Below, piece after piece: positions 7,042 to 15,733 of a DNA stretch of 64,000 nucleotides (the first letter of the stretch is position 1; every line of letters starts with the position of its first letter). A program made the position numbers and the translations under genes. This DNA is from Streptomyces lunaelactis. GTDB lineage: Bacteria > Actinomycetota > Actinomycetes > Streptomycetales > Streptomycetaceae. The stretch covers positions 3,844,001 to 3,908,000 of the forward strand of contig NZ_CP026304.1 in the NCBI RefSeq assembly GCF_003054555.1, given 5' to 3'. Under the pieces are notes generated by a model. That model searched no databases and was not told the origin of the DNA. It saw only the letters and a program-made list of their open reading frames with translations.

Positions 7042-8751
7042 CTACAGCTGCTCGCTGCGGCGCTCCGTGAGCCCGTACGTGCCGGCGATGGTGTTCCACA
7101 GCCCGGAGGCTTCCTTCTTGGCCTTGGTGGCCTCACCGCTGGCCCGGTTGGCCAACCCGGTCTGCCCGGTGTTGCGCGCCTTGCCGTCCTTGCAGCCCTT
7201 CCTGCCCTTGACCTGCTGCGCCCAGGCCGCGTAGTGGTCGTCGGCCGAGGCGGACGCCTGCCACGCCCTGGTGAGGGAGGCGGTCAGCGCGGCGTGGTCG
7301 GGCAGCTTGTCGACGGTCAGGCCCTCGAGCCGGGTCACCAGACCGCGCCGCTGCACGGCGGCGGCCTGCAGATCGGTGGTCGCCTGGTCCAGGTTCTCGC
7401 ACTGCTTGATGTTCTCCACCGAGCTGATGACGCTGGCGCGGCTGTTGTTGCTGTCGGCGAGGAGCTTGTCGAGCGCCTCGGCCTGCACCTTGCCGGGGTC
7501 GGCCGCGGCCTGGGGGGAGTTGCTGGGGGCCTCGGAGCTCGCGGCGACGTTCTTGCCGGTGCCGGGGTCGTCCTTCTTGTCCCCGCTGGTGAACATCACG
7601 GCGCTGATGCCTATGCCGAGGACGGCGCAGCCGACGACGACGGCGGCGATGACCGGCACGCGCGAGGACTTGCGCCGACCGTGCTCGGGCTCGGGGGCCT
7701 GGGGCTCGTACTGCGGCTGCTGGTACTGCTGTTGCTGCTGATACTGAGGCTGCTGTTGCTGGTACGGGGGCTGCCGACGCGGCTGCCGTTCACCGACCGG
7801 GGCCTCGAAGCGGGGCAACTGCGCCGTGGCGTCCACGGGTTGGGCCGCGGGCCCGTCCGTACGGAAGAGGCTGTCGAACTCGGCGGGCGGCTGCCGTTCA
7901 CCGGGCGCCCCGGGCCGGACCCCGAAGGGCGCGGCACTGGGTGCGGCCGGTACGGGCGCGATGTACTGCGTGGCCTCGACGTCGGGCCCCGAGACGGGGC
8001 CGGGCATGGCACCGGGCAGCGGTCCCTGCCCGGCACCGGTCCCGAGGAACTGGGTGGACTCGGCGGGAGTCTCGGGCGGCAGCACCCCGGGCCCGCCGGC
8101 CGCGACGGGCGGGATGAACTGGGTGGCGTCGGAGTCACCGAAGCCGGGTACCGCCGGGGGCAGGGCGTGCGGCATGGGCTGAGGGGGCAGGGCGTGCGGA
8201 GGCTGTCCCTGCGGGGGCAGAGCCTGGGGCGGCTGTGCGTGCGGGGGCAGGGCATGCGAAGCCGGTCCCTGCGGAGGCATAGGCTGCGCATGCGCGCCGT
8301 ACCCGGCCTGCGGGGCCTGGCCGTAGCCCGCCTGCCCGGCCTGCGGGGCATCGCCGTAGCCTCCCTGCCCGGCTTGTGAGGCCTCTCCGTACCCGCCCTG
8401 CGACACGTCTCCGTAGCCACCCTGCGGGGCCTGGCCGTAGCCCGCCTGCCCGCCCTGCGAGAACTCGCCGTAGCCACCCTGCCCGGCCTGCGGCACCTCG
8501 CCGTAGCCCTGAGCATGCTGTCCGTGCTGCCCTGGCTGCTGTACGGGCTGCCCTGGCTGCTGTCCGTACGGCCCCGGCGCCTGCTGCGGTCCCCACGGCT
8601 CACCCCAGGGCTGTCCGCCCGCCGGAGCCACCTGTTCGTCGGTGGCGCCCGGTATCCAGGGCTCACTGCCGTCGGCGGGCAGCACGACGCCTTCGTGCGC
8701 GGGGCGCACAGCAGGAAACTGCTGCTCGTCGCCCTGACCGCTTTGCGTCAC
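7042..8751 (-). CDS. Low-complexity single-pass membrane protein with extracytoplasmic helical domain
   Basis: This 569-residue protein has three parts. Residues 1 to about 360 are Gln/Pro/Gly/Tyr-rich and disordered, with imperfect repeats of GGYGEVSQAGQ and a run of glutamines. One transmembrane helix follows at about 365-387 ([20 protein letters not shown]). The C-terminal 180 residues are Ala/Lys-rich and probably helical, with paired cysteines that may form a disulfide outside. There is no signal peptide, so the repeats should be cytoplasmic. It lies 172 bp downstream of the NsdA-like regulator on the same strand. Function is unknown; a scaffold or envelope role would fit. A second protein of similar build is at 13862-14686. 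Confidence 0.78.
   Translation of the reverse strand: MTQSGQGDEQQFPAVRPAHEGVVLPADGSEPWIPGATDEQVAPAGGQPWGEPWGPQQAPGPYGQQPGQPVQQPGQHGQHAQGYGEVPQAGQGGYGEFSQGGQAGYGQAPQGGYGDVSQGGYGEASQAGQGGYGDAPQAGQAGYGQAPQAGYGAHAQPMPPQGPASHALPPHAQPPQALPPQGQPPHALPPQPMPHALPPAVPGFGDSDATQFIPPVAAGGPGVLPPETPAESTQFLGTGAGQGPLPGAMPGPVSGPDVEATQYIAPVPAAPSAAPFGVRPGAPGERQPPAEFDSLFRTDGPAAQPVDATAQLPRFEAPVGERQPRRQPPYQQQQPQYQQQQQYQQPQYEPQAPEPEHGRRKSSRVPVIAAVVVGCAVLGIGISAVMFTSGDKKDDPGTGKNVAASSEAPSNSPQAAADPGKVQAEALDKLLADSNNSRASVISSVENIKQCENLDQATTDLQAAAVQRRGLVTRLEGLTVDKLPDHAALTASLTRAWQASASADDHYAAWAQQVKGRKGCKDGKARNTGQTGLANRASGEATKAKKEASGLWNTIAGTYGLTERRSEQL
8290..8520 (-). repeat. In-frame Gly/Tyr/Gln repeats inside the membrane-protein gene
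   Basis: About seven imperfect in-frame copies encode GGYG-[EDQ]-x-[SP]-Q-[AG]-GQ-type units. The codons vary between copies, so this is an old expansion and not a recent slippage event. It forms the core of the disordered cytoplasmic tail of the protein at 7042-8751. Confidence 0.6.
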
Positions 8752-8923
8752 CGGGACTCCTACGTGTGGACCTACGGAACCGTCGGTTCACGCTACCGGG
8801 TGGCTCTGCCGCTCCGCACACACGCGTGGGGGCCGTAACAAGATGCGGACCTAAGACGCTGTTGAGGGGCCGCCCAAAGCCCGCAAAAGCCCCACGCCCC
8901 CACGCGTTCACACGCTCACGCGC

Positions 8924-10306
8924 TCACGCCGCCTGGATCTCCAGCCGCGCCCCGAACTCACGGACCGCCGGCTCCTCGGCGTACGGCTCCAGTCGTTGCT
9001 GCAGGTCGTCAAGGTACTCCGCGCCCCGGCTCGAGCGCAGCCGCCCCAGCAGCTCCGCCGCGCGCGCGCCCGTGTGACAGGCCTGCTCCACCTCCCGCTG
9101 CTGGACCTGTGCCGTGGCCAACAGCACAAGGCCGATCGCCCGCCGCCTGGCCCGCGACTCCGGGTGGCCGTCCAGCGCGTCCGTCGCGTGGTGCGCCGCC
9201 GCCTCCGCCTGCCCCAGGTCGCGGTAGCAGTGCGCCAGCTCGTCCGCCAGATACGCGTGGTCGAAGTGGGCGATCCAGGCCGGGTCGTCCCCCGCCGAGG
9301 GCTCGGCCCGCTCGAGCGCGGCCAGCGCCTTGCCTGCCACCTCGTGGCAGGTGTGGGCGTCCCCGAGCAGGGCGTGTCCGCGCGCCTCGGCGGCGTAGAA
9401 CATCGCCTCGGCTCGCGGTGTGACCCGCCCCCGGGCGCCTTCCTGCGCGGCCCGGGCCAGCTGCGCGATCTCCCGCGGGTTCCCCAGCTGCGCGGCCAGA
9501 TGACTCATGGAGGCGGCCAGCACATACCCGCCGTACCCACGGTCCCCCGCCGCCTGGGCGAGGCGCAGTGCCTGGATGTAGTAGCGCTGGGCGAGCCCCG
9601 GCTGGCCGGTGTCGATGGCCATGTACCCGGCGAGCTCGGTCAGCCGCGCGACCGCTGAGAACAGTTCGCGGCCGACGGATTCGCGGTACGAGCCCGAGAG
9701 CAGCCCCGAGACCACGCTGTTCAGGTAGTGCACGACGACCGGCCGGACGTGGCCGCTGCCGAAGCGGTGGTCCAGCTCGGTGAGCGCGCTCGTCATCGCC
9801 CGTACCGCTTCGACGTCCGAGGTGCCGACCCGCGCCCCCGCCGTACGCGCGACCTGGGTGTCCGCACCCGTGATCAGCCAGTCGCGGCTCGGCTCGACGA
9901 GCGCGGAGGCCGCGACCGTGGAGCCGGACAGGAAGTCGCGGCGGCCGACGTCGCTGCGCCACAGCTCGCAGACCTGCTCGATCGCGCCGAGCACGGTCGG
10001 CGAGAACTGCAGGCCGACCCCGGAGGCGAGATTCTTGCCGTTCGCCATGCCGATCTCGTCGATCGTGACCGTACGGCCGAGCTTGCGGCCCAGCGCCTCG
10101 GCGATGATTCCCGGGGCCCGCCCGCGCGGCTGCTGCCCGCGCAGCCAGCGCGCCACCGACGTCTTGTCGTAGCGCAGGTCCAACCCGCGCTCCGTACCGA
10201 CCATGTTGACGCGACGGGCGAGTCCGGCGTTGGAACACCCGGCTTCCTGGATGAGCGCCTGCAGCCGTTCGTTCGGCTGACGGGCGACGAGAGGCCTGGC
10301 TGCCAT
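8924..10306 (-). CDS. NsdA-like regulator with HTH-type N-terminus and TPR-like repeats
   Basis: This 460-residue protein has an N-terminal helix-turn-helix-like region (about 10-75: LQALIQEAGCSNAGLARRVN, then DKTSVARWLRGQQPRGRAPG). A long alpha-helical tetratricopeptide-like array follows at about 150-450. The architecture is that of the NsdA family, a negative regulator of sporulation and antibiotic production in Streptomyces, though this looks like a paralogue and not NsdA itself. No membrane segment is present. A palindrome resembling a BldD box lies 32 bp upstream of the start. It is divergent from the prim-pol gene and upstream of the low-complexity membrane-protein gene, which it may co-transcribe. 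Confidence 0.75.
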   Translation of the reverse strand: MAARPLVARQPNERLQALIQEAGCSNAGLARRVNMVGTERGLDLRYDKTSVARWLRGQQPRGRAPGIIAEALGRKLGRTVTIDEIGMANGKNLASGVGLQFSPTVLGAIEQVCELWRSDVGRRDFLSGSTVAASALVEPSRDWLITGADTQVARTAGARVGTSDVEAVRAMTSALTELDHRFGSGHVRPVVVHYLNSVVSGLLSGSYRESVGRELFSAVARLTELAGYMAIDTGQPGLAQRYYIQALRLAQAAGDRGYGGYVLAASMSHLAAQLGNPREIAQLARAAQEGARGRVTPRAEAMFYAAEARGHALLGDAHTCHEVAGKALAALERAEPSAGDDPAWIAHFDHAYLADELAHCYRDLGQAEAAAHHATDALDGHPESRARRRAIGLVLLATAQVQQREVEQACHTGARAAELLGRLRSSRGAEYLDDLQQRLEPYAEEPAVREFGARLEIQAA

Positions 10307-10337
10307 GAAAACCCCCTGAGGCCGTGGTGATCCATGG

Positions 10338-10347
10338 AGTGATCACT
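10338..10347. promoter_or_regulatory. BldD-box-like palindrome upstream of the NsdA-like gene
   Basis: AGTGATCACT is a perfect 10-bp palindrome 32 bp upstream of the NsdA-like start codon. It fits the published BldD half-sites (AGTGA and TCAC) with no spacer. BldD, bound to c-di-GMP, represses developmental genes in Streptomyces. A short palindrome can occur by chance, so this is a candidate only. Confidence 0.4.
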
Positions 10348-10641
10348 GCCCGGCTGATATGCGGAGAATGCAGACTTGGACGGTGTTGGTCGGTTTTTGC
10401 CGTACGTAGTGGCATTGGCGCAGCAGCATTGACGCGCATTTCCGAGCGGCATCGACGTCTTCCCGAATCGCGACGCGTCCCCCGTGCGTGACGCCCCCTG
10501 CGTGTGGCTACCCGCCCATCGCGGCGCGGCCTCATGCGCGCCCCCGCCCGTGCACCCATGCGCCCCGTGTGCAGGATCGATGCTCCAGGCCCCGCCGCAG
10601 GAGGCCCGTAACCCAAGGTGACGGCGGGAGTTGAGTGTGTC
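10348..10641. other. Intergenic region between NsdA-like and prim-pol genes
   Basis: Together with the bases just left of it, this makes a 335-bp divergent intergenic region. It holds a TTGACG hexamer at 10429-10434 but no matching TAnnnT box at 16-18 bp. No convincing small gene is visible. A GGGAG Shine-Dalgarno at 10626-10630 serves the GTG start at 10642. Confidence 0.4.
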
Positions 10642-11319
10642 GTGGAAGAGACCATCGCAGTCACGGAAGCCGTACACATCCCCCAGCAGCGAGGCGCGCA
10701 GCTGCTGGACAATGCCGTGCGGTACGCGGAAGAGCGGCACTGGGACGTGTTCCCCGGCACCTGGCTGGAGGCGGTGCACGGCGAGGAACGGTGCTCGTGC
10801 GGCGACGCCGCCTGCGCCTCGCCCGGCGCCCACCCGGCCAGGCCGGACTGGGCGAACCAGGCGACCGGCAGCGGGGTGGCCGCGCGCCGGCTGTGGTCCA
10901 AGCAGCCCAAGGCGTCGATCCTGTTGCCGACGGGACGTACCTTCGACGCTCTCGACGTCCCGGAGTCGGCCGGCTTCCTGGCGCTGGCGCGCCTGGAGCG
11001 GATGGACCTCCCGCTCGGCCCGGTGACCTGCACCCCCGACCGCCGGATGCTGTTCTTCGTACTGCCCGGAGCTGCGCTCAAGGTCCCCGATCTGGTCCGC
11101 ACACTGGGCTGGACGCCGAGTGCGATCGATCTGATCGCGCGGGGCGAGGGCCACTGTGTGGCGGCGCCGCCGACCCGGATCGGCGGCCATGGCGCGGTGC
11201 AGTGGGCCCGCCGCCCGACCCCCGCGAACCGGTGGCTGCCGGACGCCGACGAGCTGATCAGCCCGCTGGCCTACGCATGCGGTCGGGAAGCGGCCGCAGA
11301 GCGCACCCGGCGTGGCTGA
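10642..11319 (+). CDS. Bifunctional DNA primase/polymerase N-terminal domain protein
   Basis: This 225-residue protein resembles the prim-pol domain family (Pfam type PF09250) found in archaeal and plasmid replication proteins, but without the helicase part. It starts at GTG 10642 (VEETIAVTEAVHIPQQRG) behind a GGGAG ribosome site. A Cys-rich segment (CSCGDAACASPGAHP, about residues 50-64) resembles the family's metal-binding insertion. SILLPTGRTFDALDVP follows as the core strand region. Such stand-alone copies are conserved on Streptomyces chromosomes and have no established role. It lies 62 bp upstream of the ABC ATPase gene and may be transcribed with it. Confidence 0.8.
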   Translation: MEETIAVTEAVHIPQQRGAQLLDNAVRYAEERHWDVFPGTWLEAVHGEERCSCGDAACASPGAHPARPDWANQATGSGVAARRLWSKQPKASILLPTGRTFDALDVPESAGFLALARLERMDLPLGPVTCTPDRRMLFFVLPGAALKVPDLVRTLGWTPSAIDLIARGEGHCVAAPPTRIGGHGAVQWARRPTPANRWLPDADELISPLAYACGREAAAERTRRG

Positions 11320-11381
11320 GCGGCCTGCATAAGGTGGTCCCGTACAGGCGGGTTTACGGGGACACCGAAGGGCAGGGCACC

Positions 11382-12200
11382 ATGCCGGACCGGGCACTTG
11401 GAGCCGACGAGGCGGGCGGAGCGCGAACGGCGCCGCCCGCCGTTCGTGTTGAGGGCTTGTGGAAGCGGTTCGGCGAGCAGATCGCGGTCGCGGGCATCGA
11501 TCTCACGCTGCCCGCGGGCAAGTTCATCGGCCTGGTCGGCCCGAACGGCGCCGGCAAGACGACAACCCTGTCGATGGCGACCGGCCTGCTGCGCCCGGAC
11601 CAGGGCCGGGTGGAGGTGGCGGGCCACGACGTGTGGCGCGACCCGGTCGGGGTCAAGTCCCGTATCGGCGTACTGCCCGAGGGGCTGCGCCTCTTCGAGC
11701 GTCTCTCGGGCCGCGAGCTCCTCGCGTACAGCGGGCGGCTGCGGGGCCTGCCCGGCGACGAGGTCGACAAGCGGGCCATGCAGCTCCTGGACGTGCTGGA
11801 CCTGGCGGGTGCGCAGCACAAGCTGGTCGTCGACTACTCGACGGGCATGCGGAAGAAGATCGGGCTGGCGGCGGCGCTCCTGCACAACCCCGAAGTGCTG
11901 TTCCTGGACGAGCCGTTCGAGGGTGTCGACCCGGTGTCCGCGCAGACGATCCGCGGGGTGCTCGAGCGGTACACCGAATCGGGCGCGACTGTCGTCTTCT
12001 CCAGCCATGTGATGGAGCTGGTGGAGTCGCTGTGCGACTGGGTGGCCGTGATGGCGGCGGGCCGGATCCGCGCGCAGGGGCCGCTGGCGGAGGTACGGGG
12101 CGACGCACCGTCGCTGCAGAACGCGTTCCTGGAGCTGGTGGGCGCGAACGGCCGGGACACCGGGGAGTCGCTGGACTGGCTCGGCGGCGGCAGCCGGTGA
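11382..12200 (+). CDS. ABC transporter ATP-binding protein
   Basis: This 272-residue ATPase has Walker A ([10 protein letters not shown]), a signature region YSTGMRKKIGLAAALLHNPE, and Walker B LFLDEPFEGVD followed by the H-loop SSHVMEL. The ABC signature reads STGM where most transporters have LSGGQ, which is usual for ABC-2 exporter ATPases. It overlaps the downstream permease gene by 4 bases (GTGA), so the two form one exporter. The substrate cannot be inferred. The ATG at 11382 was chosen because it follows a GGCAGGG ribosome-site-like run. Confidence 0.92.
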   Translation: MPDRALGADEAGGARTAPPAVRVEGLWKRFGEQIAVAGIDLTLPAGKFIGLVGPNGAGKTTTLSMATGLLRPDQGRVEVAGHDVWRDPVGVKSRIGVLPEGLRLFERLSGRELLAYSGRLRGLPGDEVDKRAMQLLDVLDLAGAQHKLVVDYSTGMRKKIGLAAALLHNPEVLFLDEPFEGVDPVSAQTIRGVLERYTESGATVVFSSHVMELVESLCDWVAVMAAGRIRAQGPLAEVRGDAPSLQNAFLELVGANGRDTGESLDWLGGGSR

Positions 12201-13810
12201 GCACCGCGAGCACCCTGAACACGGGGACCCTGACCCCCATTTTCGTCCGGCTCAAGCTGTCGCTGCTGCGCAACGGGCTGCGGCAGTCGTCCGGCCGCCG
12301 GGCCGCGTACATCGCCTCGATCGTCGTCACGCTGCTCTTCGCGGCGGGCCAGCTCATCGGCCTGATCGCACTGCGCGGCAACGATCACGCGGACTCGGTC
12401 GTGGTGCTGCTGACGGCGGTGCTGGCGCTCGGCTGGGCGTTCATGCCGCTGTTCTTCCCCAGCGGCGACGAGACGCTGGATCCGACGCGTCTGGTGATGC
12501 TGCCGCTGCACCCGAGGCCGCTGGTCTCGGCGCTGCTGGTGTCCTCGCTGGTGGGCATCGGACCGCTGTTCACGCTCTGCCTGGCGGTGGGTTCGGCGTT
12601 CGCGCTCGCCCACGGGGCCTTCGCCGTTGTCGTCTCCGTCGTCGGCGCCACGCTCACCCTGCTGGTGTGCGTGGCGCTGGCGCGGGCGGTCGCGGCGGCC
12701 AACATCCGCCTGCTGACCTCCCGCAAGGGCCGCGACCTGGCGGTCCTCAGCGGTCTGGTGATCGCGATCGGCATCCAGGTCGTCAACTTCGGCGCCCAGC
12801 GCCTGGGCGACGCGGGCGGCCTCTCGGCGCTCGACCCGGCGGCGCGGATCGCACGGTGGCTGCCGCCGGCGTCGGCGATCGGCGCGATGGACTCGGCGAG
12901 CGAGGGCGCGTACGCGACGGCGCTCACCCAACTCGCCCTGGCCGCACTCGCGCTGATCCTCCTGCTCCGCTCCTGGCAGCGCAGTCTGACGAAACTGATG
13001 ACGTCCCCCGACGGCTCGACGCTGGCGGCGGCGTCCGAGCCGACGCGCAAGGAGTCCGCGACCGGTCTGCACCGGCTGCTGCCCGAGGGCCGTACGAGCA
13101 CGGTCATGCAGCGCAGCCTGCGCTACGTGTGGCGGGACCCGAAGACCAAGGCGGCGTGGGTGACGGCGCTGGCGATCGGCCTGATCGTGCCGTTGTTCAA
13201 CGCCCTTCAGGGGACGGGCTCGATCTACTTCGCGTGCTTTGCGGCGGGGATGCTCGGCATCCAGATGTACAACCAGTTCGGCCAGGACACCTCGGCCTTC
13301 TGGATGGTGGCGCTGACGATCTCGTCGACGAGGGACGCGTACATCGAACTGCGCGCCCGCGCCCTGGCGTTGCTGGTGATCACCCTCCCGTACACGGCCG
13401 TGGTGGTGGCCCTCACCGCGGCCCTGCTGGGCGACTGGCAGGCGCTCCCGGAGGTGCTGGGCCTGTCCTTCGCGCTGCTCGGCGCGATGCTGGCGACGGG
13501 GGCGGTGGCCTCGGCCCGCTTCCCCTACTCGATCCCACAGGACAGCGCGTACAAGAACGTCGCCCCGGGGCAGGTCGGGCTCGCCTGGATCTCGATCTTC
13601 GGCGGCATGATCTCGGCGGCGGTGCTGTGCGCGCCGGTGATCGCCCTGACGATCTGGCTGCATGCCTCCAACTCCCAGTCGGCGCTGTGGCTGCTGCTGC
13701 CGGTGGGAGCTGCGTACGGGACGCTGATCGGGTGGGCGGGGATACGGATGGCGGCGCCGCAGACGGCGAACCGGCTGCCGGAGATCCTGGCGGCGGTCAG
13801 CAAGGGGTGA
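12197..13810 (+). CDS. ABC-2-like transporter permease
   Basis: This 537-residue polytopic membrane protein starts at a GTG overlapping the ATPase stop. About twelve hydrophobic helices can be seen, for example AAYIASIVVTLLFAAGQLIG, AFAVVVSVVGATLTLLVCVA and ALALLVITLPYTAVVVALTA. The size suggests a fused pair of six-helix halves. With the upstream ATPase it should form an exporter in the cytoplasmic membrane. The next gene starts 52 bp later and may belong to the same unit. Confidence 0.87.
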   Translation: MSTASTLNTGTLTPIFVRLKLSLLRNGLRQSSGRRAAYIASIVVTLLFAAGQLIGLIALRGNDHADSVVVLLTAVLALGWAFMPLFFPSGDETLDPTRLVMLPLHPRPLVSALLVSSLVGIGPLFTLCLAVGSAFALAHGAFAVVVSVVGATLTLLVCVALARAVAAANIRLLTSRKGRDLAVLSGLVIAIGIQVVNFGAQRLGDAGGLSALDPAARIARWLPPASAIGAMDSASEGAYATALTQLALAALALILLLRSWQRSLTKLMTSPDGSTLAAASEPTRKESATGLHRLLPEGRTSTVMQRSLRYVWRDPKTKAAWVTALAIGLIVPLFNALQGTGSIYFACFAAGMLGIQMYNQFGQDTSAFWMVALTISSTRDAYIELRARALALLVITLPYTAVVVALTAALLGDWQALPEVLGLSFALLGAMLATGAVASARFPYSIPQDSAYKNVAPGQVGLAWISIFGGMISAAVLCAPVIALTIWLHASNSQSALWLLLPVGAAYGTLIGWAGIRMAAPQTANRLPEILAAVSKG

Positions 13811-13861
13811 GACGCGGCGTGGCCGTCAGGCGCTTCGCACGTGTGACGTAGCGTTACGGCC

Positions 13862-14686
13862 ATGTCGACACCGCCTCCGAACCCTTACACGCAGCCGCAG
13901 TTCCCGCAGCATCCCCAGCAGGGGTACGGGGCTCAGCCCCCGTACCCGCAGCAGGGTTTCGGACAGCAGCCGTACCCGGGACAGCAGCCGTACCCCGGTC
14001 CGGGTGGTCCCGGGCACGGCTGGGGCGGGCCGCCGATGCCGCCGCCGAAGAAGGACCACACCGTCCGGAACGTGTTCATCGTGATGGGGTCCATCGCGGG
14101 ACTGCTGGCGGTCGGCTGGTTCGTGACCAACGTCGTGCGTCCGGCCGGGGAGCGCGGCACAGGTTTCCCGGCGGCCGAGTACCGGCTCAGCGCCCCGGCG
14201 ACGCTGCTCGACGGAAAGTACAAGCTGGAAGAGGACCTGTCCGACAGCACGCAGGACGACCTGGACGGGATGAGCAAGGCCAACGTCCGCGACGCCAAGG
14301 GCACCGTGGCCCGGTACCTGTCGGAGGCGGACGGCGGCGTGCTGATCCTCTCGGGCATGCACGGCCGTATCAAGGACCCCGAGAAGGCCCGCAGCGGCAT
14401 GCTGAAGGGCGCGGGGGACGCGAAGGGCTCGACGATCGCCGTACCGCCCGCGGACTTCACTCCGGCGGGTTCGGACGTCACCGTGAGCTGCCAGGTGGTG
14501 ACGTCGGAGCAGGCGGGGGAAACGAACAGCTTCCCCATGTGCGCCTGGGCCGACGGGAACACCAGCGCGGCGGTGGCCATGACCAGCGTCAAGACGGCGA
14601 AACAGGACCCGGAGTCCTTCGACCTGAAGGCGGCGGCGGAGGCGACGCTGAAGGTGCGTACGGAGACCCGTCAGCCGATCGGCTGA
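13862..14686 (+). CDS. Membrane protein with Pro/Gln/Tyr-rich N-terminus
   Basis: This 274-residue protein has a disordered cytoplasmic N-terminus of about 65 residues with repeats of QQPYPG. One transmembrane helix follows (about 72-92, NVFIVMGSIAGLLAVGWFVT), then a soluble extracytoplasmic domain of about 180 residues with two cysteines (VSCQV and FPMCAW) that may pair. It lies 52 bp after the ABC permease on the same strand. The layout resembles the membrane protein at 7042-8751. The extracellular domain is not recognised. Function is unknown. Confidence 0.75.
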   Translation: MSTPPPNPYTQPQFPQHPQQGYGAQPPYPQQGFGQQPYPGQQPYPGPGGPGHGWGGPPMPPPKKDHTVRNVFIVMGSIAGLLAVGWFVTNVVRPAGERGTGFPAAEYRLSAPATLLDGKYKLEEDLSDSTQDDLDGMSKANVRDAKGTVARYLSEADGGVLILSGMHGRIKDPEKARSGMLKGAGDAKGSTIAVPPADFTPAGSDVTVSCQVVTSEQAGETNSFPMCAWADGNTSAAVAMTSVKTAKQDPESFDLKAAAEATLKVRTETRQPIG

Positions 14687-15121
14687 CGGGCGGGTGCCGC
14701 ACGGCGGGGCAACGTACACCCCTGATCGCTCAGTTCGCGCTGTTCATCGGTGCGCTCAGTGCGCTCGGTTCGCTCGGTTCGCTCGGTTGCGATTAGCACC
14801 CGTATACGGTCCTCCTCGCTTGCGGACCGCACCACCACCGCCGCGGCCCCTCACCGAGCGACGCTTTCCAGTCGAAGCGGGCTTTGCACGCTAGGAACCG
14901 TCCGGGCATCCGTACAGGTCAGGCGATAGTTTTACCTTGCACCACCGAAGATCGTCCACATGGTGGACGCCAGGCCGCACCCGCCCCGAGCTGCCCGAAC
15001 GACCATTCGGTCACCCTCGCGCGAACGTACGCGGCTGGAAAGAGGCGATCGAAGTGCACTCACTGTCCGCATACGCAAGACTCCCGACCGCAATCACCCC
15101 CTGAGCGAAGGAGTTTCACAC
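14687..15121. other. Intergenic region upstream of the protease-inhibitor gene
   Basis: This 435-bp region has no supported gene. Near 14752-14790 it holds a short tandem repeat of GCTCGGTTC-type units. At 14953-14969 there is a small perfect inverted repeat (CGTCCAC, ATG, GTGGACG). A TAGTTT sequence near 14927 could be part of a promoter, but no good -35 is present. The ribosome site GAAGGAG at 15107-15113 belongs to the next gene. Confidence 0.45.
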
Positions 15122-15568
15122 ATGCGTTACATCCCCAACACGATCGCCGCGACCGCCACGGTAGCTGCCCTCGTCCTGAGCGGCACCGCGGCCATGGGCG
15201 TGGCACAGGCGCAGCCCGCCCAGCCGGCCGCCCTGTACGCCCCCTCCGCCCTGGTGCTCACAGTCGGCATGGGCGAGGAGTCCGCGACCGCGACCGTCGA
15301 GCGCGCCGTCACCCTGAACTGCACCCCGCGGGCCAACGGCACGCACCCCACGCCCGCGGCGGCGTGTACGGAACTGCGGTCCGTGGACGGGGAGTTCGCC
15401 GAGCTCACCGAGTCGACGTCGCAGAAGATGTGCACGCGCGAGTGGAACCCCGTCGTGATCACCGCCACCGGCGTATGGCAGGGCAAGCACGTCACCTGGT
15501 CGGCCACGTACCCCAACGCATGCGAGATGCGGGGCAGCCTGGCCGAGGGCGCGGTCTTCGCCTTCTGA
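15122..15568 (+). CDS. Secreted subtilisin-inhibitor-like protease inhibitor (SSI family), Arg at P1
   Basis: This 148-residue preprotein has a signal peptide ending AQA-QP near residue 31 and a mature SSI-fold domain. Four cysteines sit at the family positions (LNC, AAC, KMC, NACEM). The reactive loop MCTREWNPV aligns with MCPMVYDPV of the classic subtilisin inhibitor, which puts Arg at P1 and Glu at P1'. Arg at P1 predicts inhibition of trypsin-like proteases. SSI proteins are also known inhibitors of streptomycete transglutaminase-activating proteases. The start has a strong GAAGGAG site. The gene is monocistronic, with a hairpin after it. Confidence 0.93.
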   Translation: MRYIPNTIAATATVAALVLSGTAAMGVAQAQPAQPAALYAPSALVLTVGMGEESATATVERAVTLNCTPRANGTHPTPAAACTELRSVDGEFAELTESTSQKMCTREWNPVVITATGVWQGKHVTWSATYPNACEMRGSLAEGAVFAF

Positions 15569-15577
15569 CCCGCCTCC

Positions 15578-15633
15578 GCGAGGCCGGTGGCTCACCCCCG
15601 CCGCAGACGCGCACGACGTCGCCCCGGCCTCGC
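15578..15633 (+). terminator. Long-loop hairpin after the inhibitor gene
   Basis: Perfect 10-bp arms GCGAGGCCGG (15578-15587) and CCGGCCTCGC (15624-15633) enclose 36 bases, 10 bp after the stop codon. This is a likely terminator for the inhibitor gene, without a clear T-run. Confidence 0.55.
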
Positions 15634-15683
15634 TGATCGCCCGGCCGTTGCCGCCACGGCTGACGGCGATCCCCCCAGCCCCT

Positions 15684-15711
15684 AGCACCGAGCACCGAGC
15701 ACCGAGCACCA
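15684..15711. repeat. Heptamer tandem repeat (AGCACCG)
   Basis: Three exact AGCACCG units and a fourth, AGCACCA, lie between two convergent genes. It is non-coding, and its length probably varies between strains. No function is apparent. Confidence 0.7.
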
Positions 15712-15733
15712 ACGCACCCCCGGCACAGGCGCC

